From Litoditis marina (lineage: Eukaryota; Nematoda; Chromadorea; Rhabditida; Rhabditidae): 64,000 bases of DNA. This document shows positions 1-10,370 of this stretch, piece after piece. Below the pieces are notes generated by a model that worked only from the letters and a program-made list of their open reading frames with translations, made no database searches and was not told the origin of the DNA. Position 1 is the stretch's first letter; the number at the start of each line of letters is the position of its first letter. A program made the position numbers and the translations under genes. The stretch is taken from positions 20,115,904 to 20,179,903 of the forward strand of contig OZ038436.1 of assembly GCA_964036275.1 (NCBI GenBank), written 5' to 3'.

Positions 1-93
1 AGTCAATTCGTGCTTTTGATGTATTATGGTGCTTCTCCAAACAGAACCACAATTGCACTTCAGTTCACACCCAAATAGGCATTGTTCGTTGCC

Positions 94-99
94 TATAAA
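94..99 (+). promoter_or_regulatory. TATA box of the Gly-rich peptide gene
   Basis: A TATAAA lies 52 bases upstream of the ATG at 151. The spacing suits a core promoter with a short leader, and nothing else in the region needs it. Confidence 0.45.
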
Positions 100-150
100 T
101 GGTAGCTGCACAGTTGCTCCGACAGTGTTTCCATCGCTTAGTATTTCGAG

Positions 151-1026
151 ATGAACGTATTATCCTATTTCGTACTGCTTATTGTCCTCTCTTTCGCTCC
201 ACTCGGCTCCTCGTTTGGTATGATGGGTGGATGTGGCGTCTCAATTGGTACGTCTGCCATGCTATTCTTGCATCTTCTACTTTTTGACCAGCCCGCAGTA
301 GGTTAGATTTTGCTATTTATCACTAGCACTGAAGTAACTTAGAGCGCCGAGGCTAAACAATAGCATAAGTTATTGAAAAATCAACGTGTGTGCTCATGAA
401 ATAAGTAATATGCGCATTAGACTGTAATATTCTAGAGGTTCTAGATCTATCTTCACTGTGAGCTAAACATCGTTTTATTTGAGCAGAGAAGAATGGAACA
501 CAAATAAAAGTGAAGACAGTTGAAATATCAAACCGTTAAATAACATGGAATGAATTTCGTGACCAATTTTTGGTAAGCTTCTTTTCCGTTACCTGAAGCT
601 AAAAATGGAAATTCGGTTACATATTTATCTATCTCATCTAATTTTTCCAGGTGTCAGTTGTATGGGCGGCTTCGGAGGCTACGGAATGGGTGGATTCGGC
701 GGTGGTTACGGTATGGGCATGGGCGGCATGGGCATGGGCTACAGTATGATGGGCGGATACGGTGGCGGATACGGAATGGGCATGGGGATGGGCATGATGG
801 GTAGGTTTTCAAGTTTCGAGTTTTGTTGGGTATGGTAGTCCATGACCGATCTCCAAATATTTTTGTCTCTAATCTTGTGTCAACGGTCCTTTAAACTGCA
901 ATTGAAGAATGTATTGCAGTTTAAATGACTGAACCGTTGCGATTGGACAACATAATCGTCCTTTTTTAACTGATTGTTCCAGGCGGCTACGGATACGGTG
1001 GATGTGGTGGTTGTGGAAAGAAATAA
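151..1026 (+). CDS. Small secreted Gly/Met/Tyr-rich peptide, three exons
   Basis: Exons are 151-247, 651-800 and 983-1026. All three junctions keep frame (each intron in phase 1) and end in TAA, giving about 96 residues. The first 20 or so residues (MNVLSYFVLLIVLSFAPLGS) form a clear signal peptide. The mature part is almost only Gly, Met and Tyr with GGYGMG- and GMGM-type runs, a few Cys (CGV, SC, CGGC) and a C-terminal GCGKK. Low-complexity secreted peptides of this kind in nematodes include YGGYG-type antimicrobial and neuropeptide-like peptides and cuticle or eggshell components. The Met-rich composition fits neither class closely, so the role is open. AATAAA-like sites follow at about 1083. 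Intron 2 is largely made of an inverted-repeat element (878-974) that ends close to the acceptor. Confidence 0.72.
878..974. repeat. MITE-like element, family C, inside intron 2 of the Gly-rich gene
   Basis: This stretch carries an inverted pair (GGTCCTTTAAACTGCA and a TGCAGTTTAAATGACT variant) followed by the terminal motif CATAATCGTCCTTTTTTAA. The same motifs occur as a complete palindromic copy at 61398-61532 and a fragment at 58303-58353. The element end lies eight bases before the intron's AG. Confidence 0.6.
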
Positions 1027-1140
1027 AGAAGCATATAGTTCTATTTTCGTTTTTTGTAAACCTAATTCTGTACATATAGTTATAATAAACATTTGATTGT
1101 TCTGTTTTGTGAAGTAGTTTGATGGATGACACTTGTGAAA

Positions 1141-1933
1141 GGTTGTGTTAAACGCAAATAGAAAATAAACTCAAATGATTTCACAATTCGATTAGTATTC
1201 GGCTAATTAGAAGTTGTTCACAGTGTGATTTATCGTTATTGCCAACCCGGACACGAACACAATCTGGTTTGCATGGAAATTTTATAATTTAAAAATCAAA
1301 TAACACACGAACTTTTCATTTCGTGATTTTTCGCAAGATACACCTTTATTATTCGGGACTGGCAATCTGGAATGGTTTCCTGTGTGATTTGCATTGGATA
1401 TTTTTTCGTATCGATAAACACGTTCTATGCGCCGTATTTAAGCAGGGAAGAATGGAAAACGAATGAGAAGGTAGCTAATCGACTCCTCCGATATGAACCT
1501 CAAACACCACGAACTGAGATATTGGCAAAGGGTATATTTTCTCCCTGAGAAAACTAAAACCGGATGCTAAATGCATTAAACATTGATAAATCAATCGGGA
1601 ATTTCAACATAGTTTTCGTGGTTTCACTCAGGTACATGGCTTTTTCTAATAGGTACCACTCTAATAAAACGGTCACGTTTTTTTGTTCGATTTATACGCA
1701 GTAAGTAACACTACCCGAAGGTTTGCACCCCGCGAATAAGTTGTTCATATTAGGGATCGGTGATGTTTACTAGACAGATTCTACGTAAAATGTTCGCAAA
1801 TACTGCCTATTCTGATGGTATTGCGTGGTCTGTTTGGACTGAGAAACCGGTCATCCTGAAGAGTCTGTTCCGGAAAGGAAGAAAAACAGTAGTTGACCGA
1901 AAACCAACCATGTTGTATCACGTAACTTCTAAA
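1141..1933. other. Intergenic, no gene seen
   Basis: The sequence is AT-rich with no ORF that looks coding. The 1760-2026 reading frame has no recognisable domain and overlaps a repeat. Confidence 0.5.
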
Positions 1934-2078
1934 TATACTGTTAGTCAATTGTACAGTCACGTGAAATATGTTAAACACAGCAGAACTCAGAAACGTGAAA
2001 TGACAAAGTGCATGATGCCTCATTAGAATGCTAACTTCACGTGACTATTCAACTTTTTCTAGTATAACATATTTATCT
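1934..2078. repeat. MITE-like element, family B
   Basis: Terminal inverted repeats around AGTCACGTGAA (1954 onward) and TTCACGTGACT (about 2037-2048) bracket a core with TGTTAAACACAGCAGAACTC. The same element recurs in the opposite orientation at 22612-22742 and 37706-37852, so it is a dispersed non-autonomous family. Confidence 0.65.
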
Positions 2079-2188
2079 TAAACGGAGAAGGGTTCATTTT
2101 GACTGAGACCAACACCTACACACTGTAGCTCAGCAAGTGTGTATCTCAGCGATTTCATACAATTTGTGCATTCAACGTAGTTTACCGT

Positions 2189-2663
2189 TTGAATAGTTTA
2201 GTTTACAAGTTCAAGTATAGACGCGTTTGTTTTTCTACTCTGCGAGTGCAATTTGACCATTATGATTGTTTTGCAAAATGGGAGATTCATAAGTCAGATC
2301 AAACTACGAAAGTGTTAACTATACCGTCCGCACCGTCCGCTGAGTACATACCGTCCGCTGAGTTTAGAAAAAGAAAGTTAGGTCTTCATTCACTTGAAAA
2401 ACGACGCAAAGTTTTTGACTTGATCATGGTACAAAAAATTGTTAACGAACAATCAGGCCTCACTGCATCAAACTTCTACAACTTCGATAATTCGCGCACG
2501 GGGTGCGAGTTTGAAATTACGTTTCAGTGCGCCGAAATTCAAAACTAGAGCACAGTTTTTCACTATAAGAGCTGGCTCGAAATACTTGAAGATAATCAAG
2601 AATATAACAATGCCGCTATGTGTCAAAAGCATGAAAAGGTACTTGCTGGAAACCGTTAACTAG
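2189..2663 (+). pseudogene. LINE-like retrotransposon remnant (C-terminal end of the reverse transcriptase ORF)
   Basis: One frame reads LGLHSLEKRRKVFDLIMVQK. After a frame change near 2475-2495 the next frame reads RARGASLKLRFSAPKFKTR and then QFFTIRAGSKYLKI. This matches the usual order at the 3' end of CR1/Jockey-type non-LTR ORFs (LGL-x-SLE-x-RR-x-x-DL, then R-x-RG, then FF-x-R, then a short basic tail). The fragment is frameshifted and lacks the catalytic reverse transcriptase region, so it is dead. A LINE-type 3' tail follows at 2876-2940. Confidence 0.6.
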
Positions 2664-2875
2664 GTTTAGAATTGAACGTATCTGTTAGTTCCCATTATTC
2701 GTAGTCTAATGCATTGTGTTACACCTTGTTCAGTTTCTGATTAAACTTTTGTGACAACTATTATATATACATCGTGTTACTGTACTCGTTACTGCATTGT
2801 GTTCATATTTCATTCTGTGACTGTATTATCCAATGTTGTATCTCAACTTCTGGCTTCTTCTTACTTTTTCATTCC

Positions 2876-2940
2876 TGTTTTTCATATTTTTCACGCTTTC
2901 ATTTGCGTAATAAATCATCATCAACTACTCGACGAATAAA
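2876..2940 (+). repeat. LINE-type 3' tail, family 1
   Basis: The stretch CATATTTTTCACGCTTTC followed by ATTTGCGTAATAAATCATCA and a short TCATCA-type tail is repeated almost exactly at 43414-43465. Its position just 3' of the reverse transcriptase remnant suggests it is the 3' end of that element, with its own AATAAA. Confidence 0.6.
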
Positions 2941-4640
2941 AACGTGGTTTTTAATGGGAACTTTTTCCCACTTTTTCTTCCGGGTCTGGCAGATTAGGTT
3001 GGCGCCTGGCCGCTCGGGCGATTGGTCAGCTGGGAAACCAGCCGTGGCGTTTGTTGACTTCTTGTTATCTTTTCGCACTAAACAATCGCAACTTGGGTTT
3101 TTCCGGGGCATATGGAGGGGAATGCGGCGGGGAACCTGAAAGAAGAGAAAAGACGAGAGGGTGCGAAACATGCTGCTCATCGGCAGCTGAGAGCCTGAGA
3201 GTCATGGGAAGAAACAGGTCAGGACATGTTACGGAACCACAGGTACTTCAAGACAAATTAGTCAAAATCAGGAAAATAGTTGTTCCTCAAGTAAGTTTTC
3301 CAAAAAAACGGGTCATTCACAATACAACGGGAAAGGAAAACCTGACACAACTAGGTTTCAGTTTTCTGACGCCTCATCACGTTTTGAACGCAATGTTAAC
3401 TTTGTTCAATAGACTACCAAAATCGTGGAAACAACACATATTGTCAACTATTTCTCACTTTGAACCGAGATAAAAGTGGTCACGTCAAGTTGTCCGTAAT
3501 GTTAATCATAGCCGAGAATCTAAAATTCATTGTTGTGTGAATAAAAAAATGACTAGAAATGTAAATAAACCGCAGACATGCGTTCTATCGTTCAACATTT
3601 TGAACTCATGGTGTGTTTCACTCGTTTTGCGGGTCCTGTCAGTATGACAATCGGAGGAATGCGGTAGTGTGCTCGGTAACAAATCTGGTTTGTTGACCCC
3701 TCGGCGCCTCTCTCAATTGTTATGCTTTTTGCACTCTATTTGGTGCTCCCGCAGAACGTTGTCGACTTGGTTTTCGAGCAATGAAAAGATAAATTCAGTC
3801 CATATCTGTTCGCTATGCGTGCGAACTACAATCGAACGGGGTTTCTACCACATAGTTTTCCGCAGTGATTTGGAAACTATCAGAATGAAAAAAGCTTACA
3901 TTCGAACGTATATCTACCCAACTTCTCAACACATGCCGTCAAACTTCAAGGACATAATTCGTATCACGAAAGCGAATTTAACGTAAAATACAGAACGTAA
4001 AACGCTGGGTTGAACTATCTATAGTCGTTGCCAACTGAAAGGCGGAAGAGTACTGTGTCACTTTAATGAATCAGTTGTACTTCAACAAATACTAGCCGTT
4101 TTGTCCTCGAATACGCCCGTGCTCGGACATAACGAACACTATGTGCAGTGATCTACAGTAAAGGTTCAAACATCATTTCGGGCGAACTATTGTTGAGTTG
4201 AACATCTTTTTCACAGTCAATTATTCATTTACAAATAGAAAGTTGTTGTATAATAGCTCCAACTGCCAAGTTTCGCATTCTTCGCTGAAAATCAGCTATA
4301 AACAGTAAAACATATAAATAACACGTGAAAAAATTTGGGTAAAGAATGAAATGAATTGTCCCTACTCTCTTGCGTTTTTGTTAACCTGTTAGTACGTATA
4401 CCACCGTTTTACCGATGAGTCAATATTGGTTTTCGACTGATCCTAGAACCTACAACAAGTTCAACTACAGCACAACCTTGAAAAGACCATCTGAGAAAAC
4501 TTTGAATAATTTGGTTCAGAGTAAGTTCGACTTTGATTTCGAACCACAGTGGTTCTAGTGTTGATTTATCCACGAACTCTCGGTATCGGATTGCTAATCG
4601 GAGCGATTAGCTGAAAAACATGGCGGGCCGCCTATTGCCG
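2941..4640. other. Intergenic stretch with possible retroelement debris
   Basis: A frame ending at 3473 contains LFNRLPKSW, which loosely resembles the end of LINE ORFs but is too short to call. At 4023-4065 there is a motif (AAAGGCGGAAGAGTACTGT) that recurs at about 60355-60375. No host gene is apparent. Confidence 0.4.
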
Positions 4641-4649
4641 GCCATTGTT

Positions 4650-4690
4650 CCGGACCGGTCCGGCCGACTCTTTCCGGCCTCCGTATATAA
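4650..4690 (+). promoter_or_regulatory. Core promoter of the C-X3-C repeat gene
   Basis: A TATATAA box at 4684-4690 sits about 33 bases before the ATG at 4723. Just upstream is a perfect 14-base palindrome, CCGGACCGGTCCGG (4650-4663), within a locally GC-rich patch containing further CCGG sites. It is a plausible symmetric factor-binding site. Confidence 0.45.
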
Positions 4691-4722
4691 GGACCGGCGA
4701 GACGGAGAACCACCATCCAATC

Positions 4723-7700
4723 ATGAAACTGCTACTCATTTTGGGCATAGCCGCCTTGGCCACACTCACCACACAGGTTCGTACCGGTTTTTGTTCCGTT
4801 TTCTGTTTATTTGAAATCACATACTACTAGTTTGATGGATCTTAACTCTGTGTTTCACATCATGAATGAAAATTGAAAATTCACGAAGTGCACTCTTGCC
4901 GTTTTTTTGTGGTTTTATGTCATCATCCCAACATGGATCGATAAAGTACATAACAAGACATGAATATTAGGTTTATCGTTTCCTTATTTTTGTTACCAAC
5001 GGACAAACGCACCTCTTTTCGAGTGGAAATCCGTAATTCTCGAACTACTTCTTTGTGTTCGTTACGAAATAATTTACTTATTTGATGCTTTCGCTTCCGT
5101 CTGGTTGTTATTGAAATTGAATGAGCAGACTAGTGTTTGTTCAGAAAGTTTCCATCGGTGTTCTCGACAAATTGTTATCTATGTATAGAACGCATAAAAT
5201 ATTCCCCTCTAAGAGAAGATACGTTGCTCAGTGCATTGGTTTGGTTTTCCCACGCAATAAACCATGTGACCTTTAGTATAACTGAGTAAACGAGCTTCAG
5301 CTGACAATCAGCGAATAGGCTTGTTTAGTAATTACTAACAAAACATATACGTGCCCATTTTCGACAGTTTCAGACTTCATTGTCGCGAGCCAAACGACAA
5401 TGTCCCTGTGCCCAGCTGACGACCAGCAAGTGTATGTGCCAGCCCATTGGTAGTCAGCCCCGCTGCCAGTGCTCCACGCCAACATTGCAGCCGTCTTGCG
5501 GATGCGCGCAACGCGCTCAAGCCTCCGTATGCCAGCCAACTTGTCAGAAGAGTTGCGTGCGATCCTGCGTCCAGTCCGCGCAGCCCACCGCCGCCTGCCA
5601 GTCCACGTGCAAGTACACGTGCAAGCAGACCTGTAACCAGCACACTGCGCCCGTCACCCCCGTGCGGGTCATTATCCCGCAGCAGTCGTCGCCCGCACAA
5701 TGCGGTCCCGTCTGTAAGCAGTCTTGTCAGAGTTCATGCGCGGCACAAAGGACGCCAACCTATTGTATTCAACAGTGTCGACAAAGCTGCGAGCCAAGCT
5801 GTATACAGACTAGCTCCAACCAACAGCAAACTTATCAGGTGTGGTTCTCAAGATACGTTCATTATAGCTGTACTTTGTGTATTACTATAGCTGTAGCCAT
5901 TTTCCATATAAAAACCGATGTATAAAAGAAATTGTTCTTTGAAATGCGAAAAACAACTTTACGTTATAGAATGCACAAGCAAGCTGTACATTTGATTTTG
6001 TTCTGATAGGTTATACTGCTTAAAATAATACAGTATAATTGTTCTACAGAGCAGTAAACTGAAGTGGCGTAGTCTCAAGTAACAATTTAACTGATCATAT
6101 CTGCTTCTGTTACATATTGTCGTAAGAACTTTAATTTTTGAGCCTTGTATATCAAATCATGAGGCTTCCTGCTTTTTAACTGTGCAAATACTGCAACTTT
6201 GTTACAACGACTATGAATGAATCACATAACGATAACAACCCTGTGTTCCAGGTTCAAGTCCCAGTTCAAACCACACAACAGTCACCGTGCCCGTCTGCCT
6301 GTCAGCCCTCTTGCTCACCCCGGTGTGTGCTCGAGCTGCAGTTCAACATTTCGATCCAGAAACAATGTGCAGCCGCCTGCATGCCGGCCTGCGAGCCGCA
6401 ATGTACTCAACCCGCCACCACCACTACCACAATGACCCCCGTCGTTTACGCACAATGTGTTCCCGCCTGTCAGCCGGTTTGCGCCCCGCAGTGCATTGAA
6501 GAGCAACAACAGACAATCATCCTAAACGTGGCTCTGCAACAAACTCAACAGAACAATCAGCCACAATGCGTGCCAGCCTGCCAGCCAGCCTGTGAACCCC
6601 AGTGTATTCAAGCCACCACTCCCGCGCCCGTTCAATGCGTGCCTCAGTGCATGCCCGCGTGCCAACCGCAGTGCGTGCAAGCTACCACTCCTGCGCCAGT
6701 ACAGTGCGTGCCCCAGTGCATGCCATCTTGCCAGCCGCAGTGCGTGCAGGCCACGACACCTGCTTCTGTTCAATGCGTACCACAGTGCATGCCATCGTGC
6801 CAACCACAATGTATCCAAGCTACTACCCCCGCCCCGATTCAACAGTGTACTCCTCAATGTCAACCCGCATGTGAACCGCAGTGCGTCCAGCAACAGCATC
6901 AACAGACTCTCAACATCGCAATAACTTACGCACAGCAGAAAGATTGCGTTGCGTCTTGCATGCCATCATGTACGCCACAATGTATACAACAGCAACAAAC
7001 ATACACGTACAGTGTTCAGTACCCACCGCAAGATCAGCAGCAAACGCAATGTATGCCTGAATGCCAACCGGCTTGCGAACCGCAATGTATCGAGACTACC
7101 ACACCAGCTCCAGTTCAGTGCGCGCCGCAGTGCATGCCTGCGTGTCAACCGCAATGTGTGCAGACGACCACACCCGCTCCCGTCCAGTGCGCGCCACAGT
7201 GCATGCCATCCTGCCAGCCACAATGTGTAGAAATGACCACACCGGCTCCTGTTCAGTGCGCGCCTCAGTGCATGCCTGCGTGCCAACCTCAGTGCGTGCA
7301 GGCCACCACACCAGCTCCCGTGCAATGTGCGCCCCAGTGCATGCCCGCCTGTCAGCCGCAGTGCGTGCAGGCCACAACACCCGCTCCAGTCCAGTGCGCA
7401 CCCCAGTGCATGCCCGCGTGTCAACCGCAGTGCGTAGAAGTCACCACACCTGCTCCAGTTCAACGCGACTGCGTGGCAGCGTGTCAACCAGCCTGCCAGT
7501 CATCGTGTACTGATAGCTACCAGCCGCAAACTTTCACGATCAACGTCCCAGTTCAACAGGCGCCGGCATCTAACCAGTGCGTTACACAGTGTCAGCCAGC
7601 ATGCGAACCTCAATGCGTCCAGGAGCAAACTTATCAGGTACGGACTAGAAGCAGATAATAGTGAACTTAGATACTCTCCTCGACGTCTTTTCACTATAAT

Positions 7701-10370
7701 ATATCAACCAGTTCAATGTTTTGGGAAACTCCACATGTATGCGCATATAGGGAATCAAAGCTCATAGGAAATTCCAAATATCATTCCGCTGCAAACGATT
7801 AACAAAGAACCAGGAAGGTGGTGCAGTGTAAGAGGCTACTGCATGCATTGCTGTGGCAATGTGATTGAACAGAAGCTTCAAGTTTTGCCTAATTTGTAGA
7901 TGTATAAACAGTTTAGACTGATAATTTGTTGTAGTTATGTTTATCTTCAGGTAACTGTGCAGCAGCAGTGTGCACCGGCATGTCAGCCTGCGTGCGAGCC
8001 CGTGTGCGTACAGAGTCAGCAGACATACCAGGTATGAATTCACCACAGAAACTGTGATGCAAGGGAAGGTTACAACCCACTTTCGAAACTGCACAAATCA
8101 TACTTCCACACTTTACTTTCCATAGCGCCGCTGAAACTTTCTTGTTTAGTTAGGTAGGGGTGTTCAGGCTTTGTCGAGATCCTACAAAAATCAACTGAGA
8201 CAGACCTATTTGGCAACGAACGTAATTTGCTAATGTTGTTCTCCGACTCACAACCTTTCAGTTGTACTTGTTCATGAACAATAGTACGTATGCACTCAGT
8301 CATGAAATGAACGAGACAAATGTATTAACACCGAACGTCTGGGTCCATTAATATTCCCGAGCTATATTATAAAATTACGCACATTATTGTTGTTTTCGGG
8401 TAACTTTCATACGCTGCAAGTCGAACGCAAAATCACGTGAAATGTCATCGAAATGCTCATCAAAACTCAATGATCAACTCCAATTCGTTCTTGTATCTCC
8501 ACTTCTCTCGTGACACCTCAATTTACCTCTAGCAATATTCAGACTGTGAGAATAATCTTAATACCAATATGGTCAACCAGTATCCGTGGATTCCGTGGTG
8601 TAGACATTTTCCGAGTAAACAGATATGAAATCAACTGGAAAGAATTAAAGGAACGCTGCGTCAAACTAATTCGGAAATGAACTAGATAGATCTTGAAATA
8701 TAAAAGTTCAGACGCCGTCCGCCCAGCAGACGTACTCCGTCCAGATGCCAGTGCAACAAGAGGCCCAATGTGTCCCGGCCTGTCAGCCAAGTTGCGATGC
8801 CCAGTGCACACAGAACTACCAGTTCGAAATTGTGATCCCACAGGTGATTCGAAACTCCCTGTAGAACTTTTTTAGATTATTCAGATAATTTGTATTCATG
8901 AAATGTTGATATTAACCATCTAGAGGTTTTTAAATTTTCGCTGTACCCGTATACTTTGGTTTTATCCACTAGAAATGTGAAGTATGACTCACAAACCATA
9001 TAGAGAAGCACCAAATAATTTAATTTGGACAATAGTTTTGCTATGATTTTACCAAAATTCATTTGTAGGTTGATCAGCAGTGTATGCCAGCATGTGAACA
9101 GGCCTGTCAGCAGTCGTGCGTCGAACAAAACCAGCCCCAGAACCAATGCCAGGTGAAACTTTCATTCATTAAACAAAAATGGTATGGATAAAATTACGAT
9201 TTTCTCAGGATCAGAGCGTTGTTGAGCTGTATAGTAGTTTTGAACTATATCTGAAACATTCGATGATACTGTTACATAACTGTTTATTCATCTCACACAA
9301 ATCGCAAATGGAAACATCATTTATTGTATGGACCTGTTTGTTCTTTTGTTTTCTCAAATGTCATTTCGAGTCGTTTTCATTCCGTGAAATTCTATTGGTC
9401 CATCATTTTGACTGATGAAACTTTATTATTTTAGGTTGCCTGCCAGGACTCCTGCGCCAGCACTTGCGAGGCTCCCGCTTGCGAGGCGCCTACATGTGAG
9501 AGCACACACGAAATCAGACTGGAAATCATTCTGCAAGAGCCCATGCAGGTATGAAGAGCAGGTTCACTATTCAATATCGTTTTTTTCTGAGAGCAAAATT
9601 TCACAAGTGTCACGCTATACAGCTTTTTCAGTACATATTCAATCATGCTTGCAAACCGCGTTACACCTCTGTTTTACTAGGGCCCACACTTTTTGAACTG
9701 GCAATTATCATGAAATAATGAATGAGATTATTATACAAAATATATAGTTAAACTAATTTTTTTTCTTTTTTTTGTTTTTTAAAGTTTTTCTCATGATGTC
9801 ATGATTTCCAGGAAACTGTCACGTGCGCCCCCGTCTGCGCCCAACAGTGCAACCAACAGTGCACGGAGAAGACCCACGAACCCCAGTGTATGAAGGCATG
9901 CAACAATGCCTGTCAGAACAACTGCCCGCTCCAGGTGAGATTGGTCACTTTTTGATTGATTGGTTATTCATTTACATGCGAATATGTGATATACAAGTGA
10001 AAACGTGAAAATAATGTAACGTGTCAAAAAACTACTCAGCTAGTCCAGTTCGGACTCACGCGAAACGAAGCTATTTCTGTAGTTGAAGCTGAAAACTTGA
10101 AACCGAAATAGGATTTTCAAATATGACGGGTTTCCCTCGAGATGTTTGTTTGGACACTTCCTGATATTCCTAGTGTGAACTTAGTGCAACTAATCGATTC
10201 TATATCAGAAAAAAACGTGCGAGAAGAACCCACGTGCAACAAAGCGAAAAACGTGAGTGTGAAAATTTGTTTTCTAGGTGGAAACGTGCTCGAGCGGAAA
10301 AGGTCAGTGCGACTGTCCTCAACAATTCTTCACGTGTGGCAACAACCAATGCTGTCGTCGTCGCAGATAA
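4723..10370 (+). CDS. Secreted C-X3-C cysteine-repeat protein (abu/pqn, C_tripleX type), nine exons
   Basis: Exons are 4723-4776, 5374-5838, 6252-7637, 7951-8031, 8712-8843, 9069-9152, 9435-9548, 9812-9934 and 10278-10370, giving 843 residues. Exon 1 encodes an 18-residue signal peptide. Exon 2 opens with RAKR-QC, a furin-type site that would release a protein beginning with Gln-Cys. The rest is C-x3-C-x3-C-x3-C modules (for example CVPACQPACEPQC) separated by Thr/Pro/Gln linkers and beta-type strands rich in V, I and Q. It ends in a distinct CDC-PQQFFTC-GNNQCCRRRR tail. This is the layout of nematode abu/pqn proteins, linked to the pharyngeal cuticle and to endoplasmic-reticulum stress. All eight introns are phase 0 and seven of the eight coding exons upstream of the last end in Gln, so modules can be added or skipped without a frame change. 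Small repeat-bearing exons could be alternatively spliced. Confidence 0.85.
6612..6890 (+). repeat. Coding 69-bp tandem repeat, block 1 (four units)
   Basis: Four successive units encode a 23-residue module, TTPAPVQC-VPQC-MPAC-QPQC-VQA, the last unit three bases longer. The units lie inside exon 3 of the C-X3-C gene and differ mainly at third codon positions. Confidence 0.8.
7092..7464 (+). repeat. Coding 69-bp tandem repeat, block 2 (five units plus a partial)
   Basis: This is the same 23-residue module as block 1 but with CAPQC instead of CVPQC in every unit. That indicates amplification or gene conversion within the block after it separated from block 1. Confidence 0.8.

Noticed and set aside
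3051..3473. 140-codon ORF with LFNRLPKSW near its end
   Set aside because: The resemblance to LINE C-terminal sequence is too short, and the rest of the frame is unlike any protein I know.
6217..7487. Long alternative-frame and antisense ORFs across the C-X3-C gene
   Set aside because: They are shadows of the 69-bp coding repeat. Only the main frame has ordered Cys spacing and matching splice sites.
10209..10252. Possible extra exon in the C-X3-C gene before the last exon
   Set aside because: Acceptor- and GTGAGT-like donor sites exist, but the 44-base length breaks the all-phase-0 pattern and destroys the CCRRRR C-terminus.
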